Origin: Cognatazoarcus sp050305135
GTDB lineage: Bacteria > Pseudomonadota > Gammaproteobacteria > Burkholderiales > Rhodocyclaceae
Length of the DNA stretch: 64,000 nt
NCBI GenBank assembly: GCA_050305135.1
Contig: JBNLET010000194.1
Location: 9,059 to 73,058, forward strand
Reading direction: 5' to 3'
In this document: piece by piece, positions 41,776 through 53,789 of the stretch
How positions within the stretch are numbered: the stretch's first letter is position 1
Layout of the letters: each line of letters opens with the position of its first letter
Position numbers and translations under genes: made by a program
Notes under the pieces: model-generated
What the model was told of the DNA's origin: nothing
The model's input: only the letters and a program-made list of their open reading frames with translations
The model's database searches: none

Positions 41776-44283
41776 ATGAGCAAGCAACTGATCATCGCCG
41801 AGAAGCCATCGGTCGCGCAGGACATCGCGCGCGCACTGGGCGGATTCACGAAGGACAAGGACTTCTACGAATCCGACGAATTCGTACTGTCCTCAGCGGT
41901 CGGCCACCTGCTGGAGCTGACCGTGCCGGAGGAGTACGAGGTCAAGCGCGGCAAGTGGTCCTTCGCCCATCTGCCGGTGATACCGCCGCACTTCGCGCTC
42001 AACCCGATCGCCAAGAGCGCCGACCGCCTCAAGTTGCTGGCGCGGCTGATCAAGCGCAAGGACGTGGACGGCCTGATCAACGCCTGCGACGCCGGACGCG
42101 AGGGCGAGCTGATCTTCAACTACGTCGTGCAGCACGCCAAGTCCGGCAAGCCGGCGCGCCGGCTGTGGCTGCAGTCGATGACGCCGCAGGCGATCCGCGA
42201 CGGCTTCGGCCAGCTGCGGGCCGCCGAGGAAGTGGAGGGACTGCGCCAGGCGGCCGTCTCGCGCGCCGAGAGCGACTGGCTGATCGGCATCAACGGCACC
42301 CGCGCGATGACCGCCTTCAACTCCAAGACCGGCGGCTTCCACCTGACCACCGTCGGCCGCGTGCAGACGCCGACGCTGGCGATCGTGATCGAGCGCGAGG
42401 AGCGCATCCGGGCGTTCAGGCCACGCGACTACTGGGAGCTCGAGGCCCGTTTCGAAGCGGCCGCCGGCGACTACCGGGGGCGCTGGTTCGACGAGGGTTT
42501 CAAGAAGCGCGACGACGACGAGCATGCCACCGCCAGCCGGCTGTGGGACAAGGCCCGGGCGGAGGAGATCGCCGCGCGCTGCGCCGGCCGGCCCGGCAGC
42601 GTCGAGGAGGAGTCCAAACCCTCGACCCAGCTCTCGCCGCTGCTGTTCGACCTGACCTCGCTGCAGCGCGAAGCGAACGGCCGCTTCGGCTTCTCGGCGC
42701 GCAATACGCTGGCGATCGCGCAGGCGCTGTACGAGCGCCACAAGGTGCTGACCTACCCGCGGACCGACTCGCGCGCACTGCCGGAGGACTATCTGGCGAC
42801 CGTCGGCGAGGCGATGGCGGGCCTGTCCGAGCCGTTCGCGCCCTTCGTCGACACGATCAAGCGCAACGGCTGGATCAAGCCGAACAAGCGCATCTTCAAC
42901 AACGCCAAGATCTCCGACCACTTCGCCATCATCCCGACCGGTGCGGCGCCGAAGTCGCTGACCGAGCCGGAACAGAAGATCTACGACCTGGTCACGCGGC
43001 GCTTCCTGGCGGTGTTCTTCCCGCCGGCCGAGTACCGGGTCACGACCCGCATCACGCGGGTCGAGGGCGAGGCCTTCAAGACCGAGGGCAAGGTGCTGAT
43101 GAAACCGGGCTGGCTGGCGATCTACGGCAAGGAAGCGCAGGGCGCCGATAACGAGGGCGGTCCGCAGCTGGTGCCGGTCGAGGCCGGCGAGACGGTCGCC
43201 ACCGAAGAGGTGCTGGTCAAGGCCAACCAGACCAAGCCGCCGGCGCGCTATTCGGAAGCGACGCTGCTGTCGGCGATGGAAGGGGCCGGCAAGATGGTGG
43301 ACGACGAGGAGCTGCGCGCCGCGATGGCCGGCCGCGGCCTCGGCACGCCGGCCACCCGCGCCCAGATCATCGAGAACCTGATCGGCGAGAACTACATCCA
43401 CCGCGAGGGCCGCGAGCTGATCCCGACCGCCAAGGCCTTCTCGCTGATCACCTTGTTGCGCGGCCTGGGCATCGACGAGCTGGCCTCGCCGGAACTGACC
43501 GGGGAATGGGAATTCAAGCTGGCCCAGGTCGAGCAGGGCCGGCTGTCGCGCGACGAGTTCATGGCCCACATCCAGTCGATGGCGCACGAGATCGTCGAGC
43601 GCGCCAAGCAGTACGAATCCGATACCGTGCCGGGCAATTTCGCGAACCTTGCCACCCCCTGCCCGCGCTGCGGCGGCAAGGTGAAGGAGAACTACAAGAA
43701 GTTCGCCTGCCAGTCCTGCGACTGGAGCACCTGGAAGATCGTCGCCGGGCGCCAGTTCGAGATCGAGGAGATCGAGCAGCTGCTGTCCTCCGGCCGGATC
43801 GGCCCGCTGACCGGCTTCCGCAACAAGATGGGGCGCCCGTTCAACGCCGAGATCATGCTCAACGACGAGCAGATGCCGACCTTCGACTTCGGCCAGCCGA
43901 AGGAGGAGGAGAACGCCGAGCCGGTCGACTTCTCGGACCAGCAGAGCCTCGGCAAATGCCCGAAATGCGGCGGCGGCGTATTCGAGCACGGCACCTCCTA
44001 CGTGTGCGAGAAATCGGTCGGCCCGGCGAGGAGCTGCGACTTCCGCTCCGGCAAGGTGATCCTGCAGCAGCCGATCGAGCGCAGCCAGATGAGCCGGCTG
44101 CTGGCCGAAGGCAAGACCGAGCTGCTGAAGGGCTTCATCTCCAACAAGACGCGGCGCAAGTTCTCCGCCTTCCTGAAATGGGACGCCTCGGCCGGCAAGG
44201 TCGGCTTCGAGTTCGAAGCGAAGGCGGCGAAGGCCGCCAAGGGCGGCAAGCCGGCCGCCGCCAGGAAGAAAGCCGCCGGCTGA
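41776..44283 (+). CDS. topB: DNA topoisomerase III
   Basis: An 835-residue type IA topoisomerase. The TOPRIM domain has IIAEKPSVAQDIARALGG at the start and INACDAGREGELIF (about 101-114) with the acidic cluster. The catalytic tyrosine is Tyr327 in VLTYPRTDSRALP. At the C-terminus there are zinc-ribbon segments, CPRCGGK ... CQSC (about 633-652) and CPKCGGG ... SC (about 730-756), followed by a Lys/Ala-rich DNA-binding tail (KAAKAAKGGKPAAARKKAAG). It relaxes and decatenates single-strand-containing DNA. Adjacent to smg and dprA, as in other betaproteobacteria. Confidence 0.95.
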   Translation: MSKQLIIAEKPSVAQDIARALGGFTKDKDFYESDEFVLSSAVGHLLELTVPEEYEVKRGKWSFAHLPVIPPHFALNPIAKSADRLKLLARLIKRKDVDGLINACDAGREGELIFNYVVQHAKSGKPARRLWLQSMTPQAIRDGFGQLRAAEEVEGLRQAAVSRAESDWLIGINGTRAMTAFNSKTGGFHLTTVGRVQTPTLAIVIEREERIRAFRPRDYWELEARFEAAAGDYRGRWFDEGFKKRDDDEHATASRLWDKARAEEIAARCAGRPGSVEEESKPSTQLSPLLFDLTSLQREANGRFGFSARNTLAIAQALYERHKVLTYPRTDSRALPEDYLATVGEAMAGLSEPFAPFVDTIKRNGWIKPNKRIFNNAKISDHFAIIPTGAAPKSLTEPEQKIYDLVTRRFLAVFFPPAEYRVTTRITRVEGEAFKTEGKVLMKPGWLAIYGKEAQGADNEGGPQLVPVEAGETVATEEVLVKANQTKPPARYSEATLLSAMEGAGKMVDDEELRAAMAGRGLGTPATRAQIIENLIGENYIHREGRELIPTAKAFSLITLLRGLGIDELASPELTGEWEFKLAQVEQGRLSRDEFMAHIQSMAHEIVERAKQYESDTVPGNFANLATPCPRCGGKVKENYKKFACQSCDWSTWKIVAGRQFEIEEIEQLLSSGRIGPLTGFRNKMGRPFNAEIMLNDEQMPTFDFGQPKEEENAEPVDFSDQQSLGKCPKCGGGVFEHGTSYVCEKSVGPARSCDFRSGKVILQQPIERSQMSRLLAEGKTELLKGFISNKTRRKFSAFLKWDASAGKVGFEFEAKAAKAAKGGKPAAARKKAAG

Positions 44284-44285
44284 AG

Positions 44286-44861
44286 ATGCGGGCCGAGACG
44301 CCGGCCGCGGTGCTGCGTTTCTGGTTCGGCGACGCGGACGGTGTGGCCGGCCGGCGCTGCTGGTTCGCCAAGAACGCCGACTTCGATCGCCGCATCGGGA
44401 CGGCCTATGGCGCGCTGGTGGAGCGGGCCCTGGCCGGCACGCTCGCCCACTGGGGGAACACCGGGCCGGCCAGGCTGGCGCGCATCCTGCTGCTGGACCA
44501 GTTCACCCGCAACATCTACCGCGACAGCGCGCGCGCCTTTGCCGGCGACGCGCTGGCCGTGGCCGAGGCCCTGGCGCTGATCGACGACGGCGCATGGGCG
44601 GCGCTGGCACCGAACCGCCGGGTATTCGCCTGCCTGCCGCTGGAACATGCCGAAGACCCCGTGCTGCAGGCGCGCTGCGTGGCGCTGTTCGAGGCGCTGG
44701 TCGGAGAATATCCGGCGCTTAGCGACTACCTGGAGCATGCCCGCAGGCACCGCGACGTGATCCTGCGCTTCGGCCGCTTTCCCCACCGCAACGCAGTGCT
44801 CGGGCGCAGCTCGAGCCGTGCCGAGCAGGCCTTCCTGAGGCAGCCGGGCTCTCGCTTCTAG
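44286..44861 (+). CDS. DUF924 family protein
   Basis: A 191-residue helical protein: AAVLRFWFGDADG at the start, WFAKNADFDRRI, ARILLLDQFTRNIYRDSARA and FACLPLEHAEDP match the DUF924 family along its length, which is a TPR-like alpha fold of unknown function. It starts 2 bp after the topB stop codon, so it is probably co-transcribed. Immediately downstream is the REP-like repeat. Confidence 0.9.
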   Translation: MRAETPAAVLRFWFGDADGVAGRRCWFAKNADFDRRIGTAYGALVERALAGTLAHWGNTGPARLARILLLDQFTRNIYRDSARAFAGDALAVAEALALIDDGAWAALAPNRRVFACLPLEHAEDPVLQARCVALFEALVGEYPALSDYLEHARRHRDVILRFGRFPHRNAVLGRSSSRAEQAFLRQPGSRF

Positions 44862-44888
44862 CGCAGTGCTTCGCGCGGTGAGCAACTC

Positions 44889-44998
44889 GTGCGTTCGGCA
44901 CGTATCGATCGCCCGAGGCGGGCTGAAGCCCGCCCTACGGAGACCCGAACGGCGGCGCGCATCCCCCGTAGGGCCGGCTTCAGCCGGCCAGCGGCGCT
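44889..44998. repeat. REP/BIME-like element, copy 2
   Basis: Two hairpins in opposite orientation: GGCGGGCT-GA-AGCCCGCC (44917-44934) and GGCCGGCT-TC-AGCCGGCC (44972-44989), with inner flanks CCTACGG and CCGTAGG that also pair. Shares the leader GCGTTCGGCACGTATCGATC and order of parts with the copy at 2847-2950. It lies between the tail-to-tail ends of the DUF924 and FAD-reductase genes, the usual place of such elements. Confidence 0.75.
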
Positions 44999-46151
44999 AG
45001 TTCGAGGTGTCGATCACGACGCGCGAAAGCCACGCGTCGCGCTGGTCCGTCGCGCGCCCGAGCAGTGCGAAGCCGCGCAGCCGGCCGGCGTGGTCGAGGA
45101 AGGCGGCGCTGACGCCGCTCGGCGTCGCGCGTTCCTGCCACTCGCCCGCCACCGGCGGCGGATCGAACAACACCAGGTCGGTCGCCGGCGTGTTGAGCCG
45201 CAACACCTCCGGCCGGCTCTCGGCGATCGCGCTGCGCCCGCACAGCGTCTCGGCCAGCGCCTTGGCCTGCGCCTCGATGCTGGCATGGGCAATGCTGCCG
45301 GGCAGCTCGGTGCAGGCACCGATGGCGTAGATGCCGTCCATGCCGGTGCCGAGGTGGGCATCGACGCGCACCCCGCGGCGGCCGCAGGCGAAACCGGCCC
45401 GGCGCGCCAGACCGATGCGCGGCCGCGGCTCGAGCAGCGAGATCACTGCGTCCACGTCGATGCGCTCGCTGCAGGCGGTATGGGCGCGGAAGCGGGCCGA
45501 GGCGATCGGCTCGACCGCCCGCACCCGGTCGTCGAGGCGGAACTGTACGCCGGCGCGCTGCAGGTCGTCGCGCAGGCGGCGGCCGGTGAGGCCCGGCAGC
45601 CGCTCGCCGAGCGGATGGCGGGCCGAATCGGCGACGATCACCTGGCGGCCGCCGCTCACCAGCTCGTTGGCCAGCTGGCAGGCCACGATGCCGGCCCCCA
45701 GCACCAGCACACGCCGCGCGCCGGCCACGCGGGCGCGCAGCGCGCAGTAGTCGGCCAGCCGGTTGAGCGGTTGCACCGCCGGATTGCCGCGCAACGCCGG
45801 CGGCACGCCGATGGCCTGCCCGGTCGCCAGCACCAGGCGCTCGAACGGGATGCTGCCGCGCCCCATCTCGACGCTGCGCGCCGACAGATCGATCGTTTCG
45901 ACCGGGCTGTCCTCCAGCAGGTGCAGGTCCTCGCGCGCCGCCACCATCTCGGCCGAGGCCTGCACCAGGCCGATCGGGTCGCGCCCGACGGCCAGTGCGC
46001 CGGGCAGCGCGTCCTTCGGATAGACGGCAGCCGAATGGGCGGCGATCAGCGTGATCGTGCAGGTCGGCTCACGCCGGCGCAGCGCCCGCGCCAGCGCGTG
46101 CCCGGCACGGCCGGCGCCAACGATCACCAGGTCACCGCACGCACGCCTCAT
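44997..46151 (-). CDS. FAD/NAD(P)-dependent oxidoreductase, rubredoxin-reductase type
   Basis: A 384-residue flavoprotein with two dinucleotide-binding motifs: FAD motif VIVGAGRAGHALARAL (9-24) and NAD motif RVLVLGAGIVACQLANEL (about 146-163). The FAD-closing motif is DGIYAIGACTEL near 270-282. The layout and the C-terminal half match rubredoxin reductases and related FAD-dependent reductases (AlkT/NorW-like). No rubredoxin gene is in the window. It is next to oxyR in the same direction (63 bp apart), which suggests a link with oxidative-stress electron supply; that is inference. Confidence 0.85.
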   Translation of the reverse strand: MRRACGDLVIVGAGRAGHALARALRRREPTCTITLIAAHSAAVYPKDALPGALAVGRDPIGLVQASAEMVAAREDLHLLEDSPVETIDLSARSVEMGRGSIPFERLVLATGQAIGVPPALRGNPAVQPLNRLADYCALRARVAGARRVLVLGAGIVACQLANELVSGGRQVIVADSARHPLGERLPGLTGRRLRDDLQRAGVQFRLDDRVRAVEPIASARFRAHTACSERIDVDAVISLLEPRPRIGLARRAGFACGRRGVRVDAHLGTGMDGIYAIGACTELPGSIAHASIEAQAKALAETLCGRSAIAESRPEVLRLNTPATDLVLFDPPPVAGEWQERATPSGVSAAFLDHAGRLRGFALLGRATDQRDAWLSRVVIDTSN

Positions 46152-46214
46152 CTCATCCTCCGCCAGGGCGAGCCGATGGCCTCCCTGGAATCATTATGGA
46201 CCCGCCGGCGCGAC

Positions 46215-47126
46215 TCAGAGCGGCTGCACACCCGGCAATCCGCTGTCCCGTATCGCCCTGGTCAGCACGTCGATCGCGCCGCCGCGCGGGTAGGTGACGC
46301 GCCAGGCCAGCGCCACCTTGCGCGACGGCTGCGGCTCGGCGAACGGGCGCACGGCCAGCAGCGAATTCTGCTCGGGCAGGTCGTCGGCGGCCGAGCTGGG
46401 CAGGATCGTCACGCCGACGCCGGTCGCCACCATATGGCGGATCGTCTCCAACGAGCTGCCCTCCAGCGTGCGCTGCAGGCCGCTGCCGGTACGGCAGTGC
46501 GGACACACCTCCAGCACCTGGTCGCGAAAGCAATTGCCGGCGCCGAGCAGCAGCAGCTGGTCCTCGGCCAGCATGTCGGGCTGGATGTCCGGCGTGTTCT
46601 CCCACGGATGGCCGCTCGGCAGCAGCACGCGGAACGGCTCGTCGTACACCACCCGCGTGACGACGCCCTGCTCCGCGAACGGCAGCGAGATGACGATCAC
46701 GTCGAGTTCGCCGCGCTTCAGCGACTCGGTCAGCCGGCCGGTGTAGTTCTCCTGGATGAAGAGCGGCATCCTTGGCGCCAGCTCGTGCATGCGCGGGATC
46801 AGGCGCGGCAGCAGGTAGGGTCCGATCGTGTAGATCACGCCGAGGCGCAGCGGACCGGACAGCGGATCCTTGCCGGAAGCCGCAATCTCCTTGACCTGGG
46901 CCGCTTCCAGCAGCACCCGCTCGGCCTGTTCGACGATGCGCTGGCCGATCGCGGTGATCTTCACGTCGGCGGCGCTGCGCTCGAACAGCATCACGCCGAG
47001 CTGGTCCTCGAGCTTCTTGATGGCCACCGACAGCGTCGGCTGGCTGACGTGGCATTTCTCGGCCGCTCGGCCGAAATGGCGCTCCCGCGCCAGGGCGACC
47101 AGATAGCGCAGATCGGTCAAGGTCAT
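46215..47126 (-). CDS. oxyR: Hydrogen-peroxide-sensing LysR-type regulator OxyR
   Basis: A 303-residue LysR protein with an N-terminal winged helix (1-60, FGRAAEKCHVSQPTLSVAIK, KLEDQLGVMLFERS). The redox loop reads GAGNCFRDQVLEVCPH, with the two cysteines at 199 and 208, exactly the numbering of E. coli Cys199/Cys208 that form the activating disulfide. The effector domain (90-300) is complete. It activates peroxide-defence genes; the neighbouring reductase may be a target. Divergent from the GGDEF-EAL gene over a 252-bp interval. Confidence 0.95.
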   Translation of the reverse strand: MTLTDLRYLVALARERHFGRAAEKCHVSQPTLSVAIKKLEDQLGVMLFERSAADVKITAIGQRIVEQAERVLLEAAQVKEIAASGKDPLSGPLRLGVIYTIGPYLLPRLIPRMHELAPRMPLFIQENYTGRLTESLKRGELDVIVISLPFAEQGVVTRVVYDEPFRVLLPSGHPWENTPDIQPDMLAEDQLLLLGAGNCFRDQVLEVCPHCRTGSGLQRTLEGSSLETIRHMVATGVGVTILPSSAADDLPEQNSLLAVRPFAEPQPSRKVALAWRVTYPRGGAIDVLTRAIRDSGLPGVQPL

Positions 47127-47378
47127 CGGCGATTACTCCGGCTGCAGCGTGCGCAATCCCGCATCATAGACTCCCCGCCAGCACGATTGCATCCCATGCC
47201 TCCGAGCAAGCGCCGCCCGGCGCGCCGCAGCGATCTCCGGACCGGTCCAAGTGAGTCACGGAAACGGCCATCTATCTTTCGTCGCCAAGGTTTCTTAAGC
47301 TAACGTGCCTCAACAGGACACCGGCGGGCCGCGCGCGGCAAGCGTTCCGCGGCCACCGGTCCGCCAAAGACAGAGAGC

Positions 47379-49964
<2,586 letters not shown>

Positions 49965-50041
49965 CCGTCGCGGCGGTCCGCACAGGCTCGCGCGGCGCGC
50001 CAAGCTGTGGCACATTGGCGGGCCACAGCCGTCCCGTCCCG

Positions 50042-51328
50042 ATGCAATACCAATCCGAACTTCCGCTGCGCGACGTCGCCCTGCTGGGGCAGGTGTTCAC
50101 CCCCGAAGCGGTGGTGCGGGCCATGCTCGCCCTCAGGCGCAACACCGGGCGGGTGCTGGAGCCGGCTTGCGGCGACGGCGCCTTCCTGCGCCACCTGCCC
50201 GACGCGGTCGGCATCGAGCTGGACCCGGCCCACTGCCCTCCCGGCGCGCTGCGGGCGGATTTCTTCGCCTACCCGGTCGGCGAGCGCTTCGACACCATCA
50301 TCGGCAACCCGCCCTACGTCCGCTTCCAGGACATTCCGCACGCCACCCGTCGGCTGCTGAGCCTGGACCGCTTCGACGGCCGCAGCAACCTGTACCTGTT
50401 CTTCATAGAGAAGTGCCTGCGCCACCTGAGGCCGGGCGGCGAGCTGATCTTCATCACGCCGCGGGACTTCCTCAAGGCGACCTCGGCGGTCGGCCTGAAT
50501 CGACTGTTGTGGCACGAAGGCTCGATCACCGACGCGATCGAGCTGGGTGACGCGCGGGTCTTCGACGGTGCGCTGCCGAACTGCCTGATCTGGCGCTTCG
50601 AGAAGGGCCGCCGCGAGCGCAGCATGCGGCTGGCAGTGCTCGGCCAGGGCGCCGACCTGGCCCGCCAACTGGCCGATCCGCCGTGGCAGCCGCGCACGCT
50701 GCTCGAAGGCGCCGGCCACCTGATGTTCGTGCAGGGCGAGCACCCGCTGCGCCTGTCGGAGCTGGCCTTCGTCAAGGTCGGCGCGGTGTCCGGCGCCGAT
50801 GAGCTCTACGCCAGCGAGGCGCACGGCAACCGCGATTTCGTCTGTTCGGCGACGGTCCGTTCCGGCCGGACACGGCGGATGATCTGGTGCGAACCCGGCG
50901 ATCCACCGCCGGCGGCGCTGCAGCCGCACCGCCAGCGGCTGCTCGCGCGCCGCATCCGTCAGTTCGGTGAGCAGGACTGGTGGCAGTGGGGGCGCGGCTA
51001 TTACCAGTCGGGACAGGCCCGCATCTACGTCAATGGCAAGACGCGCAGCGCGAGACCGTTCTTCCTGCACGACTGCCCCCATTACGACGGCGCGGTGCTG
51101 GCGGTCTTTCCGCGTTCCGAGGGGCTGGACTGCGCCGAGCTGCGCGATGCGTTGAACGATGTGAATTGGGCGGAACTCGGCTTCGTCTGCGATGGTCGCT
51201 ACCTGTTCACCCAGCGCAGCCTCGAGAATGCGCCGCTGCCGGCCCATTTCGCCCGCTTCCTGCCGACGGGCGGTGTAAGGCCCGAAAGCGCAGCGGCGTC
51301 GAAAACGAGCGCGGCGGGCGTGGTGTAA
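50042..51328 (+). CDS. Orphan N6-adenine DNA methyltransferase-like protein
   Basis: A 428-residue protein. SAM motif I-like VLEPACGDGAFLRHLP (about 38-53), acidic IELDP and catalytic motif IV IGNPPYVRF (about 83-91) are those of N6-adenine DNA methyltransferases of the Eco57I/TaqI type. The start QVFTPEAVVRAML is typical of these enzymes. No restriction gene is nearby, so it is an orphan. It could be an epigenetic or housekeeping methylase; family members without DNA activity exist. It lies between the GGDEF-EAL gene and gshA, in the same orientation. No clear ribosome-binding site. Confidence 0.8.
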   Translation: MQYQSELPLRDVALLGQVFTPEAVVRAMLALRRNTGRVLEPACGDGAFLRHLPDAVGIELDPAHCPPGALRADFFAYPVGERFDTIIGNPPYVRFQDIPHATRRLLSLDRFDGRSNLYLFFIEKCLRHLRPGGELIFITPRDFLKATSAVGLNRLLWHEGSITDAIELGDARVFDGALPNCLIWRFEKGRRERSMRLAVLGQGADLARQLADPPWQPRTLLEGAGHLMFVQGEHPLRLSELAFVKVGAVSGADELYASEAHGNRDFVCSATVRSGRTRRMIWCEPGDPPPAALQPHRQRLLARRIRQFGEQDWWQWGRGYYQSGQARIYVNGKTRSARPFFLHDCPHYDGAVLAVFPRSEGLDCAELRDALNDVNWAELGFVCDGRYLFTQRSLENAPLPAHFARFLPTGGVRPESAAASKTSAAGVV

Positions 51329-51427
51329 GATTCGCCGCAAACCACACTTGGCGCGCGGTGCCGGACCCGGGCGGGAGCGGCCGCCGCGCCACCGCGACCC
51401 GGCTCGCGACACATTCGAGAACAGACC

Positions 51428-52726
51428 ATGGTTCCACATCTCACCACCGCGCTGACCGGCCCGTTGCTGGAGCTGGAGCGCCATTTCCTCGACAAGGCGA
51501 CCGAGATCGAGCGCTGGATGCGCGTGCAGTGGCACGACCATACGCCGCCGTTCTACGGTTCGACCGATCTGCGCAACTCCGGCTTCAAGCTCGCACCGGT
51601 GGACCTGAACCTGTTTCCGGGCGGCTTCAACAACCTCAACGACGCCTTCCTGCCGCTGTGCATCCAGGCCGCCCAGGCGGCGGTCGAGCGCATCTGCCCG
51701 GACGCGCGCCAGTTGCTGCTGATTCCGGAAAACCACACCCGCAACCAGTTCTACCTGCAGAACGTCGCCAAGCTGGTGTCGATCCTGCGGCTGACCGGCC
51801 TGACCGTGCGCATCGGCACGCTGTTGCCGGAAATCGCCGAGCCGACCGTGATCGAACTGGCCGGCGGCTCGACGCTGACGCTGGAGCCGCTCGAGCGCCA
51901 CGGCGGCCGTCTCGGCCTGACGGGCTTCAACCCTTGCGCGGTGCTGCTCAACAACGACTTGTCGGCCGGCGTGCCGGCGACGCTCGAGGGTCTCGACGAC
52001 CAGTGGGTGATCCCGCCGCTGCACGCCGGCTGGCACGCCCGCCGCAAGTCCCGTCACGCGGAGGCCTACGAACGCGTGACGCGCGAATTCGCCGAGGTCA
52101 TCGGCATCGATCCGTGGCGCATCAGCCCGGCCTTTGAAACCTGCGGCGGCATCGACTTCCACGCCCGCGCCGGCGAGCAGGAACTGGCCGACAAGGTCGC
52201 CGACATGCTCGCCAGCATCCGCGCCAAGTACCAGGAGTACGGCGTCGGCGACGAACCCTTCGTGGTCGTCAAGGCCGATGCCGGCACCTACGGCATGGGC
52301 GTCATGACGGTCAGGGATGCCGCCCAGGTGGTCGGACTGAACCGCAAGCAGCGCAACAAGATGAGCGTCGTCAAGGAAGGCCTGGCGGTCAGCGACGTGA
52401 TCATCCAGGAGGGCGTGCACACCTTCGAGACGCTCAACGGAGCCGTCGCCGAACCGGTCGTGTACATGATGGACCACTACGTGGTGGGCGGCTTCTACCG
52501 CGTGCACACGCAGCGTGGCCGCGACGAGAACCTGAACTCGCCGGGCATGCACTTCGAGCCGCTGGCCTTCGAGACCTGCTGCTCGCTGCCGGACTGCGAA
52601 CAGGCGCCCGACGCGCCGCCGAACCGCTTCTACGCCTACGGCGTGGTGGCCCGGCTGGCGCTGCTGGCGGCATCGGTCGAGATCGAGGAGCAGGCCCCCG
52701 CCGAACTGGCCGAAGCGGCGGCCTGA
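51428..52726 (+). CDS. gshA: Glutamate-cysteine ligase (betaproteobacterial type)
   Basis: A 432-residue enzyme of the type found in betaproteobacteria and acidithiobacilli. It catalyses the first step of glutathione synthesis, the ATP-dependent joining of glutamate and cysteine. Recognisable segments: FYGSTDLRNSGFKLAPVDLN, LFPGGFNNLNDAF, FVVVKADAGTYGMGVMTV and AEPVVYMMDHYVVGGFYR. It is not related in sequence to the E. coli GshA. It is four bases ahead of gshB, so the pair forms an operon. Confidence 0.95.
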   Translation: MVPHLTTALTGPLLELERHFLDKATEIERWMRVQWHDHTPPFYGSTDLRNSGFKLAPVDLNLFPGGFNNLNDAFLPLCIQAAQAAVERICPDARQLLLIPENHTRNQFYLQNVAKLVSILRLTGLTVRIGTLLPEIAEPTVIELAGGSTLTLEPLERHGGRLGLTGFNPCAVLLNNDLSAGVPATLEGLDDQWVIPPLHAGWHARRKSRHAEAYERVTREFAEVIGIDPWRISPAFETCGGIDFHARAGEQELADKVADMLASIRAKYQEYGVGDEPFVVVKADAGTYGMGVMTVRDAAQVVGLNRKQRNKMSVVKEGLAVSDVIIQEGVHTFETLNGAVAEPVVYMMDHYVVGGFYRVHTQRGRDENLNSPGMHFEPLAFETCCSLPDCEQAPDAPPNRFYAYGVVARLALLAASVEIEEQAPAELAEAAA

Positions 52727-52730
52727 GGCG

Positions 52731-53669
52731 ATGGAGCTGGCGCTGATCCTCGACCCGCTGGACGGGTTGAAGGCCTACAAGGATTCCTCGGTCGCCATCA
52801 TGCGCGCCGCCGCGGCGCGCGGCCACCGGCTGTGGGCGATCCAGCGCGACGAGCTGTGCTGGCGCGAGGGCCGAGCCTTTGCGCAGGCACTGCCGGTCGA
52901 GGCCTTGCCGCAGGATGCGCCCTGGTACCGGGCCGGCGAAGCGCTCAGCCGGCCGCTGGAGAGCTTCGGCGCGGTGCTGATGCGGCAGGATCCACCGTTC
53001 GATTTCGAGTACGTCACCGCCACCTGGCTGCTGGAACGCGCCCAGGCCGCCGGTGCGCGCGTCTTCAACGATCCGCGCGCGATCCGCGACCACTCGGAAA
53101 AGCTGTCGATCGCCGAGTTCCCGCAATACGCGGCGACCACGCTGGTGACCCGCGCCGACGGGCAGCTGCAGGCCTTCATCGACGAACTCGGCGACGTGAT
53201 CCTGAAACCGCTCGACGGCATGGGCGGCGCGGGCATCTTCCGGGTCCGCAGCGACGACCCGAACCGCAACGCGATCGTCGAGACGCTGACCGGCCCCGGC
53301 CGCCACACGGTGATGGCGCAGCGCTACCTGCCGTCGATCGGCGAAGGCGACAAGCGGGTGCTGATCATCGGCGGCGAGGTAGTGCCGTACGCGCTGGCCC
53401 GCATCCCGAAAGCGGGCGAGACCCGCGGCAACCTGGCCGCCGGCGGTCGCGGCGTGGCGATGCCGCTGACCGCGCGTGAAAGGGAAGTGGCCGAAGCGCT
53501 GGCGCCGCTGCTGTGGTCGCGCGGCCTGCTGATCGTCGGCCTCGACATGATCGGCGGCCATCTGACCGAGATCAACGTCACCAGCCCGACCTGCATGGTC
53601 GAGATTCACCAGCAGACCGGCTTCGACGTCGCCGCGCTGGTGGTCGAGCGCCTCGAAGCCAGCCTCTGA
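52731..53669 (+). CDS. gshB: Glutathione synthetase
   Basis: A 312-residue ATP-grasp enzyme that adds glycine to gamma-glutamylcysteine. Typical parts are ALILDPLDGLKAYKDSSVAI at the start, the ATP-grasp glycine-rich loop ILKPLDGMGGAGIFRV, and the C-terminal metal site LIVGLDMIGGHLTEINVTSP, TCMVEIHQQTG. It follows gshA with four bases between. Length is normal. Confidence 0.97.
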   Translation: MELALILDPLDGLKAYKDSSVAIMRAAAARGHRLWAIQRDELCWREGRAFAQALPVEALPQDAPWYRAGEALSRPLESFGAVLMRQDPPFDFEYVTATWLLERAQAAGARVFNDPRAIRDHSEKLSIAEFPQYAATTLVTRADGQLQAFIDELGDVILKPLDGMGGAGIFRVRSDDPNRNAIVETLTGPGRHTVMAQRYLPSIGEGDKRVLIIGGEVVPYALARIPKAGETRGNLAAGGRGVAMPLTAREREVAEALAPLLWSRGLLIVGLDMIGGHLTEINVTSPTCMVEIHQQTGFDVAALVVERLEASL

Positions 53670-53789
53670 CTGACCGCCGAGGCCCGGCTGCGGGGGCGTG
53701 GCAGAGCCGCCCTGCAGACAGTCGCCCACCGCTCGCGTGATGCCGGTCACACCGCGGCGCAACAAGTTCCCCATCGGGCCGCCGCGGGC

